From Nitrospira japonica (lineage in GTDB: Bacteria; Nitrospirota; Nitrospiria; Nitrospirales; Nitrospiraceae): a stretch of DNA of 64,000 bases. Shown here one piece after another: positions 1 to 8,304 of this stretch (position 1 is its first letter; every line of letters starts with the position of its first letter). Position numbers and translations under genes: made by a program. The stretch spans positions 3,384,501 to 3,448,500 of the forward strand of contig NZ_LT828648.1 in NCBI RefSeq assembly GCF_900169565.1. The letters are read 5' to 3'. A model generated the notes under the pieces. That model was not told the DNA's origin. It worked only from the letters and a program-made list of their open reading frames with translations, and made no database searches.

Positions 1-929
1 GGATGGGCGGTATGGTCATGGGAGAGCGGGAGATCACTCAACTGTACCAGCACCAGCGCCCGCATCGGGTCCATCCAAATTTTATCCCCGTCATCACGCT
101 CAACAGCGCGTCGGGAATCGTCGCCATGGCCACCGGCGCAAAAGGTCCGAATGTGACGATCTCGACGGCCTGTTCATCCAGTGCCCACGCCTTGGGACAG
201 GCCTTGCATTGTATCCGCGAGGGCCGGGCGGACGTCGCCATTGTCGTCGGCGCCGACGCGAGTATCACGCCGCTCGTCTTCGCCGGATTCTGCTCGCTCC
301 GGGCCCTCTCGACCAAATACAATGATCAACCTGAAAAAGCCTCGCGCCCGTTCGATTCGGGGCGGGACGGCTTCGTCATGGGCGAGGGAGCGGGCGCCCT
401 CATTTTGGAGTCGCTGAGTCACGCCAGAAGGCGCAAGGCCAGGGTGTATGCCGAAGTCGCAGGCTACGCCGCAACCAGTGAAGCCTATCATATGGTGATC
501 CCGCGCGAGGACGGCGAGGAGGTGGCCGCAACCATGCGCCTCGCGCTGGCGGACGCGGGAACGACTGTGGCCCAGGTCGATTACATCAACGCCCATGCCA
601 CCTCAACGTCGATCGGCGACGCCGTAGAATCCAAAGCCTTACGCCAGCTGTTCAAGTCACGAGCTGAGAACATCACCATCAGCGCCACCAAGTCGCTCGT
701 CGGCCATACACTGGGTGCGGCCGGCGCGATCGGAGGGATCGCCACTGTCCTGACCCTTCACACAGGCCAGATCCATCCCACCGCAAACTACGACGACCCG
801 GATCCGGCTTGCGCATTGCCCGGTATCAGCCGCAATCCGCAAGAACGGAAGGTCAAGACGGCACTGCTCAATGCCTTTGGCTTCGGCAGCAACAATGCCG
901 CCGTGGTACTCAAACGGTATGCCGCCTAG
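1..929 (+). CDS. fabF: 3-oxoacyl-ACP synthase II, 3' part (window edge)
   Basis: This is a condensing enzyme of fatty acid elongation; it joins malonyl-ACP to acyl-ACP in the cytoplasm. The gene enters from the left edge and 308 codons are visible in frame from base 3, so roughly the first 100 residues of a typical FabF are missing. The thiolase-fold active site is complete: the nucleophilic Cys in TACSSS (visible residue 57), the first His in NAHATST and the second His in SLVGHTLGAAG. The C-terminal FGFGSNNAAVVLKR is typical of FabF. It is followed at 48 bases by an acyl carrier protein and then lpxD, so it may be a condensing enzyme dedicated to that carrier rather than the main housekeeping copy. 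Family assignment is secure; whether it is the housekeeping or a dedicated copy cannot be decided here. Confidence 0.93.
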   Translation, partial: MGGMVMGEREITQLYQHQRPHRVHPNFIPVITLNSASGIVAMATGAKGPNVTISTACSSSAHALGQALHCIREGRADVAIVVGADASITPLVFAGFCSLRALSTKYNDQPEKASRPFDSGRDGFVMGEGAGALILESLSHARRRKARVYAEVAGYAATSEAYHMVIPREDGEEVAATMRLALADAGTTVAQVDYINAHATSTSIGDAVESKALRQLFKSRAENITISATKSLVGHTLGAAGAIGGIATVLTLHTGQIHPTANYDDPDPACALPGISRNPQERKVKTALLNAFGFGSNNAAVVLKRYAA

Positions 930-976
930 GACGATCGCAAGGCACAAGCGATGTCGAACCTGATGGAGTGACGGAC

Positions 977-1276
977 ATGACTGACCGTGTCGTAATGGAG
1001 AAAATCATTGCCGCTTTGGCTGAGTATTTGCGGCGAGACCCCCTGACCATTCAGGAAAACTATCATCTCCGGGACGATCTTGGACTGGATTCCATGGCGG
1101 TCATTGAACTGCTGTACAAGATTGAAGAAAACTTCAACATTCAGATTCCCGACGAGGATCTGGTCGGGTTGACGACAGTCGGTTCCGTTGCCGAGTACGT
1201 CCAACATCGTCTGGCTCCCGCCAAACCCGTCGCCTCGGGGCCGGGAAAAGCCAAGACGAAAAAGAGCAAAGGCTGA
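977..1276 (+). CDS. Acyl carrier protein with a basic C-terminal tail
   Basis: A 99-residue acyl carrier protein. The phosphopantetheine attachment motif is DLGLDSMAVIEL, with the modified Ser after Asp. The helices around it (YHLRDDLGLD, IEENFNIQIPDEDL, TVGSVAEYV) match the ACP fold. The ATG at 977 is preceded by GGAG with 8 bases of spacing; a longer in-frame reading exists but would run back into fabF. The last roughly 20 residues are an added Pro/Ala/Lys-rich tail ending KAKTKKSKG, which ordinary AcpP (about 78 residues, acidic) lacks. It sits between fabF and lpxD, with 9 bases to lpxD, so it is probably co-transcribed. It could deliver the hydroxyacyl chain to LpxD or serve a specialised acyl product; that is inference. 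Confidence 0.88.
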   Translation: MTDRVVMEKIIAALAEYLRRDPLTIQENYHLRDDLGLDSMAVIELLYKIEENFNIQIPDEDLVGLTTVGSVAEYVQHRLAPAKPVASGPGKAKTKKSKG

Positions 1277-1285
1277 CGCAGGCTC

Positions 1286-2398
1286 ATGGCTGTCCCGATC
1301 GTGTCGAATCCGTGCTCGCTCTCCGAGATTCATCAAGTCATCGGCGGAACCCTCCATGGCGATGGAGCCGTTGCATTGTCGGTCCTCACCTCGCTGAATG
1401 AAGCCACCCCGCACGCATTGTCTTTCGTCCTCAATGATAAAGCACTGAAAGGCACTCCGGAGATCCGTGCGGGAGCGCTTCTGGCGCATCGACACATTCC
1501 GGAACTGCCGATTCCCCATATCGTTGTGCCCAATCCCATGCTGGCATTGGCCCAGGTTGCACAGCGATTTTTTGTCAGACCATATAAGGCCCGGGGCGTC
1601 GCAACCGAAGTCATCCGTGGAACGGACGTCCGGATCGGGGCAGATCCCTCCATTTGGCCCTTCGTCACGTTGGGAGACGGGGTCACGCTGGGAGCACGGG
1701 TCACGCTGTACCCGGGAGTCTTCATCGGCGCGGGATCCAGCGTCGGCGACGACAGCCTCATCTACCCCAATGTGGTGATTCGCGAGGGGTGCACGATCGG
1801 GAACCGAGTGATCGTTCACAGCGGAACGGTCATCGGATCGGACGGCTTCGGTTACGTCCAACACGAGGGGCGGCACCACAAGATTCCCCAGCTTGGAGGA
1901 GTCACCATCGAAGACGACGTTGAACTCGGCGCTAACGTCTCGATCGATCGTGCGACGCTGGGCCAGACGATCATTCGGAAAGGCACCAAAGTCGACAACC
2001 TGGTCCAGATAGCCCACAACGTGACGATCGGTGAACATGCCGTTCTGGTCGCTCAGGTGGGAATCGCCGGGAGCACGACGATCGGACGCCACGTCATGAT
2101 CGGCGGGCAAGCCGGTCTCGCAGACCACATTCAAGTGGGTGACCAGGTGATGATCGCCGCTCGAGCGGGAGTCAATCGCAATCTCGAGCCCAATCAGATC
2201 GTATCAGGCGCGCCGGTTATGCCCCATGAGACCTGGATGAAGGCCCAAGCCGTGATCCCTCGCCTGCCGGAGCTGCGTCAACTGGTACGAAGTCTTGAAG
2301 CGCGTGTCGCGCTCTTGGAAACACAAGTGGCGAAAGCCGGAACCGCTCGGACCAAAGGCGCGTCTCCGCGCAAGCCGGTCCGCCGGACAACTCGCTGA
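1286..2398 (+). CDS. lpxD: UDP-3-O-(3-hydroxyacyl)glucosamine N-acyltransferase
   Basis: LpxD transfers a 3-hydroxyacyl chain from ACP to the amino group of UDP-3-O-acylglucosamine, the third step of lipid A synthesis, in the cytoplasm. The 370-residue protein has the N-terminal uridine-binding domain (about residues 1-100, with SLNEATPHALSFV and the IVVPNPMLAL stretch). A long left-handed beta-helix of hexapeptide repeats follows (about 105-310). The catalytic His lies in the LVQIAHNVTIG motif. The C-terminus adds a helical segment (RQLVRSLEARVALLE) and a basic tail. Length and domain order are normal for LpxD. It follows fabF and the ACP gene closely, and its end is only 6 bases from the end of a convergent gene. 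Confidence 0.95.
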   Translation: MAVPIVSNPCSLSEIHQVIGGTLHGDGAVALSVLTSLNEATPHALSFVLNDKALKGTPEIRAGALLAHRHIPELPIPHIVVPNPMLALAQVAQRFFVRPYKARGVATEVIRGTDVRIGADPSIWPFVTLGDGVTLGARVTLYPGVFIGAGSSVGDDSLIYPNVVIREGCTIGNRVIVHSGTVIGSDGFGYVQHEGRHHKIPQLGGVTIEDDVELGANVSIDRATLGQTIIRKGTKVDNLVQIAHNVTIGEHAVLVAQVGIAGSTTIGRHVMIGGQAGLADHIQVGDQVMIAARAGVNRNLEPNQIVSGAPVMPHETWMKAQAVIPRLPELRQLVRSLEARVALLETQVAKAGTARTKGASPRKPVRRTTR

Positions 2399-2404
2399 CG
2401 CGGT

Positions 2405-2926
2405 CTAGTGGACGATTCCCCGCCAGAGCAATAGCTTTCCCCAATAGAACCCGGCCCACGGCATGAGCACCGCCGGAATCGCCTCAACCCATCCGCTCTG
2501 AAACGCCCAGATCGAACCGGCAAACAGCGATCCCGCACCGATGACATACGCAAATGGAACCAGCGCGCGCCCTGTGTGCCGGACCTCCTCGTGCTGAGGA
2601 TCAGCTTTCCCCTTCTTGCCCGGCCTACTGACAATAGCCCGCATACGCGCGGCAAAAACCTCCGGAACCGTGGAGAGCAAATGGCGATGATATACGGTCT
2701 GCGCCGCCCCGCAGAGGCCTCCGAGGATCAAGAGCCCGGAACTGGCGACAAAGGTATTCCAGGTGTAGGACCCGCCGGTGACGAACTGATAGCCGAGTCC
2801 GCCGATCCCACCGAGCATGCAGACCAGCCCGAGAATGCCGGATGGAAGAAGAATATAAGACCGAACATAGTGTTTGGCCTGGGATAAAATGTCATCCTTT
2901 CGCCACACGGTCACAAGTTTTGGCAC
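2405..2926 (-). CDS. Predicted four-helix membrane protein of unknown function
   Basis: I do not recognise this 173-residue protein. The start is a GTG with AAAGGAG about 9 bases upstream on the reverse strand. Four hydrophobic segments are visible: about residues 24-50 (YILLPSGILGLVCMLGG), 56-80 (FVASSGLLILGGLCGAA), 122-145 (PFAYVIGAGSLFAGSIW) and 150-168. A basic cytoplasmic-looking loop (RPGKKGKADPQHEEVRH) lies between the second and third. It is convergent with lpxD and stands apart from the chemosensory genes downstream on the same strand, from which 341 bases separate it. No function is proposed. Confidence 0.75.
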   Translation of the reverse strand: MPKLVTVWRKDDILSQAKHYVRSYILLPSGILGLVCMLGGIGGLGYQFVTGGSYTWNTFVASSGLLILGGLCGAAQTVYHRHLLSTVPEVFAARMRAIVSRPGKKGKADPQHEEVRHTGRALVPFAYVIGAGSLFAGSIWAFQSGWVEAIPAVLMPWAGFYWGKLLLWRGIVH

Positions 2927-3267
2927 GCGCGGATACTCCTTTCTCTGACCGACACGAGATCATAGGAAGCAGTGCATCATAGCATTGCCCGTGTGATCGA
3001 TGCATGACCGTGCCGCTGTCATCCATCCGTCTGATGAAAAATCATCGCGAACCCCGATCACTCAGACAAACGATCCGACCGACCGATCGATCGTCAACCC
3101 GGATCGAGGAGCTTGATGATAGAGAAGTCCGCGGACATGCGCACTATGCATGAACATAGCCTGTCGGCTATGGATGGGGGAAAAACCGCGAGAATATTAA
3201 GACGGCGTGGAGAGAGGCAGCGATGAAGGTTGCGAACTGCTTAGGCCGGGTGGATGAGAAGTGCGAC
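2927..3267. other. Intergenic region with two inverted repeats
   Basis: No convincing gene lies in these 341 bases. Two perfect inverted repeats are visible. CATAGCC/GGCTATG, with a 4-base loop, lies at 3155-3172. GGATGAG/CTCATCC, with an 8-base loop, lies at 3252-3273 and covers the stop codon of the HD-GYP-like gene. Neither is followed by a clear T-run on either strand, so neither is called an intrinsic terminator; they may mark the 3' end of the chemosensory transcript. Confidence 0.4.
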
Positions 3268-5403
3268 TCATCCGGGAAGAATGTCCGCGATCGCCGCACG
3301 CCCCACCCGTCCGATGGTCACCCATTGTTCCGCCATCGGCACCAATGCGCAGATACGCCTGTCCAGGGCGGTCAAGCGCTTGGGGAGACTTTCGGCCTTG
3401 CGATAGGCGGCCACCAAGAGGAGGGATCGCAACCCCTGGAGGATCATCGTCATCATCCCCGCTTGGACACGATCCGCAATGTCATGCAATGCCTCGACCT
3501 GTTCGATAATGGGATCGAGCTTGGATGCGACGACAAACTCTTCCGAACCCGTCGGTTGGAGATCAGTCAGGGTCCGGCTTATGACGGGAACGCGGCACCG
3601 CACTTCCTCCAGAAACGATTCATCGACACGGTCCTGCTCGGTCAGAATTTCGCGCAGGACCTTCACCGTCAATTCGCCTCCCTTGGCCTCAGCATCATGA
3701 ATGATAGCGTCCAGCACGTCCCTTGTCGGTTGAATCGAGCGAGACCGGACGCGCTGAAGATCCCGCAGTGCGGCCAGAAGCGCATCGCCTGATGCAACTG
3801 CTCCGGCCATCCGTCCGATGGCCTCGGATTCTGCTTCTCCCCGCTCTGACTCCTCTTGTGCGGGAATTTCTCCGACAAAAGAAGGCTCCTTCCTCTCATT
3901 CGGAGATGATGCCAGAGGCTCACGCGTTCCGGACGGCGCCGTACCCGCAATCTGACGTACCGCGTCGGCTATCCGATCAAGGCCCGTTTGCAGAGACACC
4001 AGGGCCGTTTGCATCGATCGGGGTTCCCGCCTCCCGGCCTCGTGAAGGATCGGTAGCAGGTTCATCGCCATGCGCTCGATCGAGCGCTGATGAACAGTCG
4101 CAGCCGACTTGGCGAGGTTCGTTAACGCCTGCAGAACAATCCCGTACAGTCTCGACTTGATCTCTTGGCTGGGTCTTCCATCCAATTGACGGAATGCCGC
4201 ATGGATTTGCGCGAGCCATTCGCGTGCTTCCAATGCAAAAAGACCGATCATCTCATTGTCGAGCGAGACATCCGTTGACGGGGCGATATCGGGCGATGTC
4301 GGCGGAGGTGCAGGCTGTTCGATCGTCCCGGCCCGGCCCGGTACCACCCGGGTGGCCACCACCCCTTGAATGGCATTCGCAATGGCATCCAGACTCTCCA
4401 ACAACGAGGAAAATTGAGTGGAGACTGACGGAACTGATTGAGACCGACGCTCCTCGGTACGGCCTGGCGGAAACTGAATTCGCGCCACATCCGGCGGTTC
4501 CACCGTTTCAATGACCGAGACCAACGGAAGTCGACTAAGATCCAGAAGCCGGTGATCAATCCCGCCGTCCTGTGCCGCCGTTCCCCTTCCAATCTCAACG
4601 ACGGGGCGAAGGGGAAACTGCGCATTGATCTGCACGACGGTACCAACCTCTCCCGTAGTCAAACGAACCAGTGTTCCAAGCGGATAGGCCGATAGTTGTT
4701 CGACCAATGCTTTGACGACCTCGCGGGGGAATGCCGTTCGCTCGGCCACGATTAATTCCCTCACCGCCTCGTGCGGAAAGAATCGTCGACGATAGGGCCG
4801 GGGCGTCACCAGTGCATCGAACACATCGAGCACACCGATGATCTGAGCGAGCTCGCTGATGTTTCTGCCTTTCAGTTTGTTGGGATAGCCTTTCCCATTC
4901 CAACGCTCATGAGCTTGCCGGACGACCAATGCAAGCCATTCCCACTCGGCGCCGACCTTGCGAATCAATTGATAACCCAATTCAGGATGTTGTTCGATCA
5001 ACGTCCGCTCGTCGCCGGTCAGCCGACCCGCTTTGGCAACGACGGATTGTGGAACCGCGAACAGCCCGATGTCGTGAACCAAGGCGGCGAGTACCAGTTG
5101 CTGTAGTTCCTTCCCGTAATAACCGAGTCCGGCCCCGACTTTCGCGCTGAGGATGCTGACGTTGATAAGATTGGTAACCAGGGGGGGACCAACCGGTCCG
5201 GCGAGAGCATGAATGACCAACTGGTCGTCGTCGCTCACGGCCTCGGCAATGGCATCCGCCAACGTTGAAAGCCGTGTGAGATCAAGTGCTTCATCCCGCT
5301 GTATTGTGGCCGCAATGGCGCCCAGTTGTTGCTCGGCGCTTTGGTACAGATCTGCACTGCGACGTTCTTTCATGCTGCGCATTTTAGCGGAGGGTTGCCG
5401 CAC
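3268..5403 (-). CDS. Degenerate HD-GYP domain protein with C-terminal Hpt-like helical domains
   Basis: The N-terminal half is an HD-GYP domain, the family that hydrolyses cyclic di-GMP. Visible motifs are HD at residues 110-111 (VHDIG), a ligand-type His at 139 (EQHPELGYQL), HERWNGKGYP at 165-174 and LDVFDALVTPRPY from 192. Two usual residues differ: the Lys after HDIG is Leu (HDIGL), and the first His of the HHE motif is Ala (AHE). Catalysis may therefore be lost or altered. After about residue 380 the protein is helical. It contains an Hpt-like segment (LFALEAREWLAQIH ... LAKSAATVHQ) without the phospho-accepting His, and a terminal region similar to the neighbouring Hpt-like protein. The start is uncertain: GTG at 5403 with a weak GAGAG, or internal ATGs at 5382 or 5373. 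It is the last gene of the reverse-strand sensory cluster. Confidence 0.85.
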   Translation of the reverse strand: MRQPSAKMRSMKERRSADLYQSAEQQLGAIAATIQRDEALDLTRLSTLADAIAEAVSDDDQLVIHALAGPVGPPLVTNLINVSILSAKVGAGLGYYGKELQQLVLAALVHDIGLFAVPQSVVAKAGRLTGDERTLIEQHPELGYQLIRKVGAEWEWLALVVRQAHERWNGKGYPNKLKGRNISELAQIIGVLDVFDALVTPRPYRRRFFPHEAVRELIVAERTAFPREVVKALVEQLSAYPLGTLVRLTTGEVGTVVQINAQFPLRPVVEIGRGTAAQDGGIDHRLLDLSRLPLVSVIETVEPPDVARIQFPPGRTEERRSQSVPSVSTQFSSLLESLDAIANAIQGVVATRVVPGRAGTIEQPAPPPTSPDIAPSTDVSLDNEMIGLFALEAREWLAQIHAAFRQLDGRPSQEIKSRLYGIVLQALTNLAKSAATVHQRSIERMAMNLLPILHEAGRREPRSMQTALVSLQTGLDRIADAVRQIAGTAPSGTREPLASSPNERKEPSFVGEIPAQEESERGEAESEAIGRMAGAVASGDALLAALRDLQRVRSRSIQPTRDVLDAIIHDAEAKGGELTVKVLREILTEQDRVDESFLEEVRCRVPVISRTLTDLQPTGSEEFVVASKLDPIIEQVEALHDIADRVQAGMMTMILQGLRSLLLVAAYRKAESLPKRLTALDRRICALVPMAEQWVTIGRVGRAAIADILPG

Positions 5404-5478
5404 CTGTCTCTCGCGAGCCGCGACGAAACCGGATGGGAACTGCAGGGTTTGCGCCGCTTCCTATGAACAACGGAATGA

Positions 5479-6399
5479 TCACGACAACGCCTGCCCGATA
5501 GCGGCTCGTTCCATTCTCCTCTGATCCGACCATCGATGCACGATCGCTCTGACAACGTCCAACCGGGCCGCGATCGCCTCGACCCGCACGGCGGCCAACC
5601 GGACGTGGTACTGTGCGGACACCGAGAGCAAACTGTGCAAACCGGAAAAAAACGAGGCCGCCAGCACGGCATTGAGATTCTGAGCCTCTATGCGCAATGA
5701 TGCCACGCCCTGTAGACAAGGTTCCAATTCCGCACCCGGCGCCGATTCCGCCATCGACGAGATTTGAGCCGTCAAGCCGGGCATAGACTTGTCCAGGGCG
5801 CGAAGAAAGGCCTCTTCCGAATCGGACAGGCGCTGCAAATAATCCCGGACGGCCTCAACTCCGACCTGCTGCACCCCGGCTGTGATCTGAGCCTCCATTT
5901 GATCGATCATCGTCCTCACAATATTCCGCTCGGACGCGTTGCCGTCCTCTTGGGCAGACTGGAGTTGGCACAACGCTTGGAGAAATTCTTCCGGCGAGAC
6001 GGTTCGTTGCGTTGCTTCATTGCTCTCTGACGTATCCTGGGCCTCGAACGATACGCCCGTCGCGTGCGTCAATGCGACATGAATTTGCCCCAATTGTTTG
6101 CACAGGGAAAGAAAATCCTGAACCGAGAACGACTTGAGGGGATCCTTGAGTGCTTCAATGAAGGGAATCGCGGCAAAACTGGCTTGTTCGACCTCGGGAA
6201 GATTGATCGTCGCGGCGGAGCCGCCCAGATTGGTCACTCCCCCGGCGAGAATCCCGATCAGCGCTTCGTGGCGTTCAGGAGCCGGCCCCTGTTGAAGTTC
6301 ATCCAGAGCCACATGGATGTTCTGAAGCCACTCCTGAGCCTCTTGCACAAACAGATCGACGAGTTCTTTCTGGAAGTCGTCCGAGGTATCGCCCGCCAT
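5479..6399 (-). CDS. Hpt-like helical protein lacking the phospho-accepting histidine
   Basis: A 306-residue, largely helical protein with ATG start and GAGAGG 9 bases upstream. The first 100 residues resemble a histidine phosphotransfer domain: ELVDLFVQEAQEWLQNIHVAL matches the first helices of the CheA Hpt domains nearby, and VTNLGGSAATINLPEVEQ sits where an Hpt would read AHTLKGSA. The His is replaced, so phosphotransfer is unlikely. The C-terminal 180 residues (from about PEEFLQALCQLQS to AAIGQALS) align by eye with the C-terminus of the HD-GYP protein just downstream, implying a shared domain duplicated within the cluster. It may act as a scaffold or decoy docking domain; that is inference. 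Confidence 0.8.
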   Translation of the reverse strand: MAGDTSDDFQKELVDLFVQEAQEWLQNIHVALDELQQGPAPERHEALIGILAGGVTNLGGSAATINLPEVEQASFAAIPFIEALKDPLKSFSVQDFLSLCKQLGQIHVALTHATGVSFEAQDTSESNEATQRTVSPEEFLQALCQLQSAQEDGNASERNIVRTMIDQMEAQITAGVQQVGVEAVRDYLQRLSDSEEAFLRALDKSMPGLTAQISSMAESAPGAELEPCLQGVASLRIEAQNLNAVLAASFFSGLHSLLSVSAQYHVRLAAVRVEAIAARLDVVRAIVHRWSDQRRMERAAIGQALS

Positions 6400-6453
6400 G
6401 AATCCAGCCTCTCACGCATATTGCCGGTCACCATCGATGAGGATTGCGTGCGA

Positions 6454-7794
6454 TCAAGACCGCCGTACACTGTTTCCAAGTTGTGAGGCCAGCCCGGCAA
6501 TCTCTCCCAACTTCTTGGCCATCTCTTCAAACCGCTTGGTTGCCTGCTGGGCGGATTGTTCGGTTTCCGACACGTGCCGGGTCAGCACCGCATTCCGCTC
6601 ACGTTCCGTTTGCAGCAGGTCCTCCAGCTCTTTGGCCTTCGTGACGACTCCCCCGATTTCATGTAATTGTTGCGAGAGTTCTTCCGACCGCTGCTGTTCC
6701 CGAGCAAGCTGCTGCGCCGTTTCTTGTGAACGAGCCAGTGCCTTTTCCATGGCATTCATTTGTTCCACAAGTTGGGTTGCGGCTTGCCGTTCCGCCTGCA
6801 ACGCCGACTCGAATTCCCGGGCTCGTTCGGCCGCCTTCTGCAACTCGGCTATGCGCTGCGTGTGCTGCTCCGCACGATTCTGCTCCTCATGCAAAGCGGC
6901 CTCGAGTTCATGAACGCGTTTGGCCGTCCCCTGCAGCTCCTCGGCCGTTCGCCTCAATGCAGCCGACTGCTCTTGCTCGGCATGCAGTCGCGCTTCCAGT
7001 TCGCTGACGCGGCCGTTGGAGAGCTGTAATTCGTTCGCCACGTGTTCAGCCTGAGCCGCACGCTCGTGCTCGACCGCCAGCTTGGACTCCAATTCCTGCA
7101 GGCGCGCCTGAAGTCGTTTCGCCTCTTCCTCTGATCTTCTGGCGTCCTCCGACGATTGCCGGGCTTGCTTTTGTCGCTCTTCGTCTTGGGCAGCCAGAAC
7201 CTCCAACTCTCGAAGGCGCCCCAACTGGCCGTCCAGTTGGGCAAGCTTCTCTCCAAGCCGGGAGGTCTGATCGCGTTCCTTTCTGAGGTCGTCTTCCGCC
7301 TGCTTTAGTTGCGCCGCCATCCGGCGATAGGTTTCAAGTTGCTCTTGGCTCACGCGTGTCGCTTGGTCGGCCTCCGGGGAAGGTGTCGGCTTGACGGCTG
7401 GTTGAGGCGTTCCGGAGCTCGGTGCCTGCCGCTTGGCCAGCAGCTCAAGCACACGATCTTTCAAGGACGTTCCTTGGAACGGCTTCTTGAGCACACCGTC
7501 TGCTTTACACGATTCAGCCTGCTTTGCAACCTCATCGTTGACGATCCCGGAGATCAGAAGGACCGGTGTGCCGGCCAACGACGTCTGGGCTCGGACAAAG
7601 GCGCATACTTCGTACCCGCTTTTGTCCGGCATGATGACATCCGAAACGATGAGGTCCGGACATTCCTTGGATAGAAATGCCAATGCCTCTTCTCCATTCG
7701 CGGCGAGAGTCACACCCAGCCCGGCCTCTGTGAGCAGGCGTTCGGCTACTTTCCGAACCGCGATGCTGTCATCGGCCACCAACACTTTCGGCAT
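6454..7794 (-). CDS. Response-regulator receiver with a long coiled coil (FrzS/AglZ-like architecture)
   Basis: Residues 1-120 form a receiver domain with an intact phosphorylation site. The acidic pair is in LVADDS (residues 8-9), the phospho-accepting Asp is 52 (SDVIMPDKSG), the switch Ser is in LLISG and the Lys is in LKKPF. A Pro-rich linker follows (SSGTPQPAVKPTPSPEA). From about residue 145 to 435 there is an almost uninterrupted Glu/Gln/Arg/Ala-rich heptad region (LEARLHAEQEQSAALRR, ELEAALHEEQNRAEQ). Start: ATG with AAAGGATGGGG upstream. The architecture recalls FrzS and AglZ, polarity proteins that bring motility machinery to the pole in Myxococcus, though their receivers differ and homology is not claimed. 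It is encoded between CheW-like and Hpt-like genes and is a plausible output protein of the CheA hybrid. Confidence 0.85.
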   Translation of the reverse strand: MPKVLVADDSIAVRKVAERLLTEAGLGVTLAANGEEALAFLSKECPDLIVSDVIMPDKSGYEVCAFVRAQTSLAGTPVLLISGIVNDEVAKQAESCKADGVLKKPFQGTSLKDRVLELLAKRQAPSSGTPQPAVKPTPSPEADQATRVSQEQLETYRRMAAQLKQAEDDLRKERDQTSRLGEKLAQLDGQLGRLRELEVLAAQDEERQKQARQSSEDARRSEEEAKRLQARLQELESKLAVEHERAAQAEHVANELQLSNGRVSELEARLHAEQEQSAALRRTAEELQGTAKRVHELEAALHEEQNRAEQHTQRIAELQKAAERAREFESALQAERQAATQLVEQMNAMEKALARSQETAQQLAREQQRSEELSQQLHEIGGVVTKAKELEDLLQTERERNAVLTRHVSETEQSAQQATKRFEEMAKKLGEIAGLASQLGNSVRRS

Positions 7795-7837
7795 GTCCCC
7801 ATCCTTTCGCCCATCCGCTACGACTCAATACCGCCCT

Positions 7838-8284
7838 TCACGACTGTCCCAATCGTCTCAGAGCAACGATGTCGATGTCCAACCCGTCCCGCACAAAGCT
7901 TCCGATCGTTTCGATGTCGTTCCTGCGGCTCGGCCGAACTTCCGACGCGTCCACCGTGTGCAGAGAGGGGATTTCGGCGTCAATACAAATGGCCATCGGA
8001 CCTTCGGCGTGGCGAGTAACCAGGCACAATGTAGACTCCGTCTCCCGCTGTCGATTCAACCGAGCTGCCAAATCGTACACCGGAAGCACGTCTTTGTCCC
8101 GTTTTACAAGAGAACCGACAAAGGGAGTTCGGCTCGGAACAGGCACGTCGCTTCCCCACGCGGAGATGCCGCCGACGTCCTCGGCTTTCGCCGCAAGCTT
8201 CATTCCGCCGACGGAGAACACGACGATGCTCCATGACTGCCTGGTCGCAACGGCCCGTTCTTGTTGTCGTGCGGCTCTCAGCAT
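7838..8284 (-). CDS. CheW-like adaptor protein
   Basis: A 148-residue protein made essentially of one CheW-like SH3-type domain. Recognisable parts are the opening strand WSIVVFSVGGMKLAAKAEDV, the VPVPSRTPFVGSLVKRDKDVLPVYDLAARL segment equivalent to the CheW core (normally VRGxIxLRGxxxPVxDLR), and the later strands CLVTRHAEGPMAICIDA. The ATG at 8284 has GGAGGA 10 bases upstream. CheW domains join chemoreceptors to CheA. The sequence is divergent, and no binding partner can be read from it. It lies 20 bases downstream of another CheW-like gene in the same operon. Confidence 0.8.
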   Translation of the reverse strand: MLRAARQQERAVATRQSWSIVVFSVGGMKLAAKAEDVGGISAWGSDVPVPSRTPFVGSLVKRDKDVLPVYDLAARLNRQRETESTLCLVTRHAEGPMAICIDAEIPSLHTVDASEVRPSRRNDIETIGSFVRDGLDIDIVALRRLGQS

Positions 8285-8304
8285 AGACTACGATCCTCCA
8301 GCAG

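Noticed and set aside
926-2134. 402-codon reverse ORF opposite the acp and lpxD genes
   Set aside because: It is antisense to two well-supported genes, has no domain, and its composition reflects the opposite strand.
3155-3172. Hairpin considered as a terminator or cyclic di-GMP riboswitch
   Set aside because: There is no T-run and no conserved GEMM core; only a simple inverted repeat is present.
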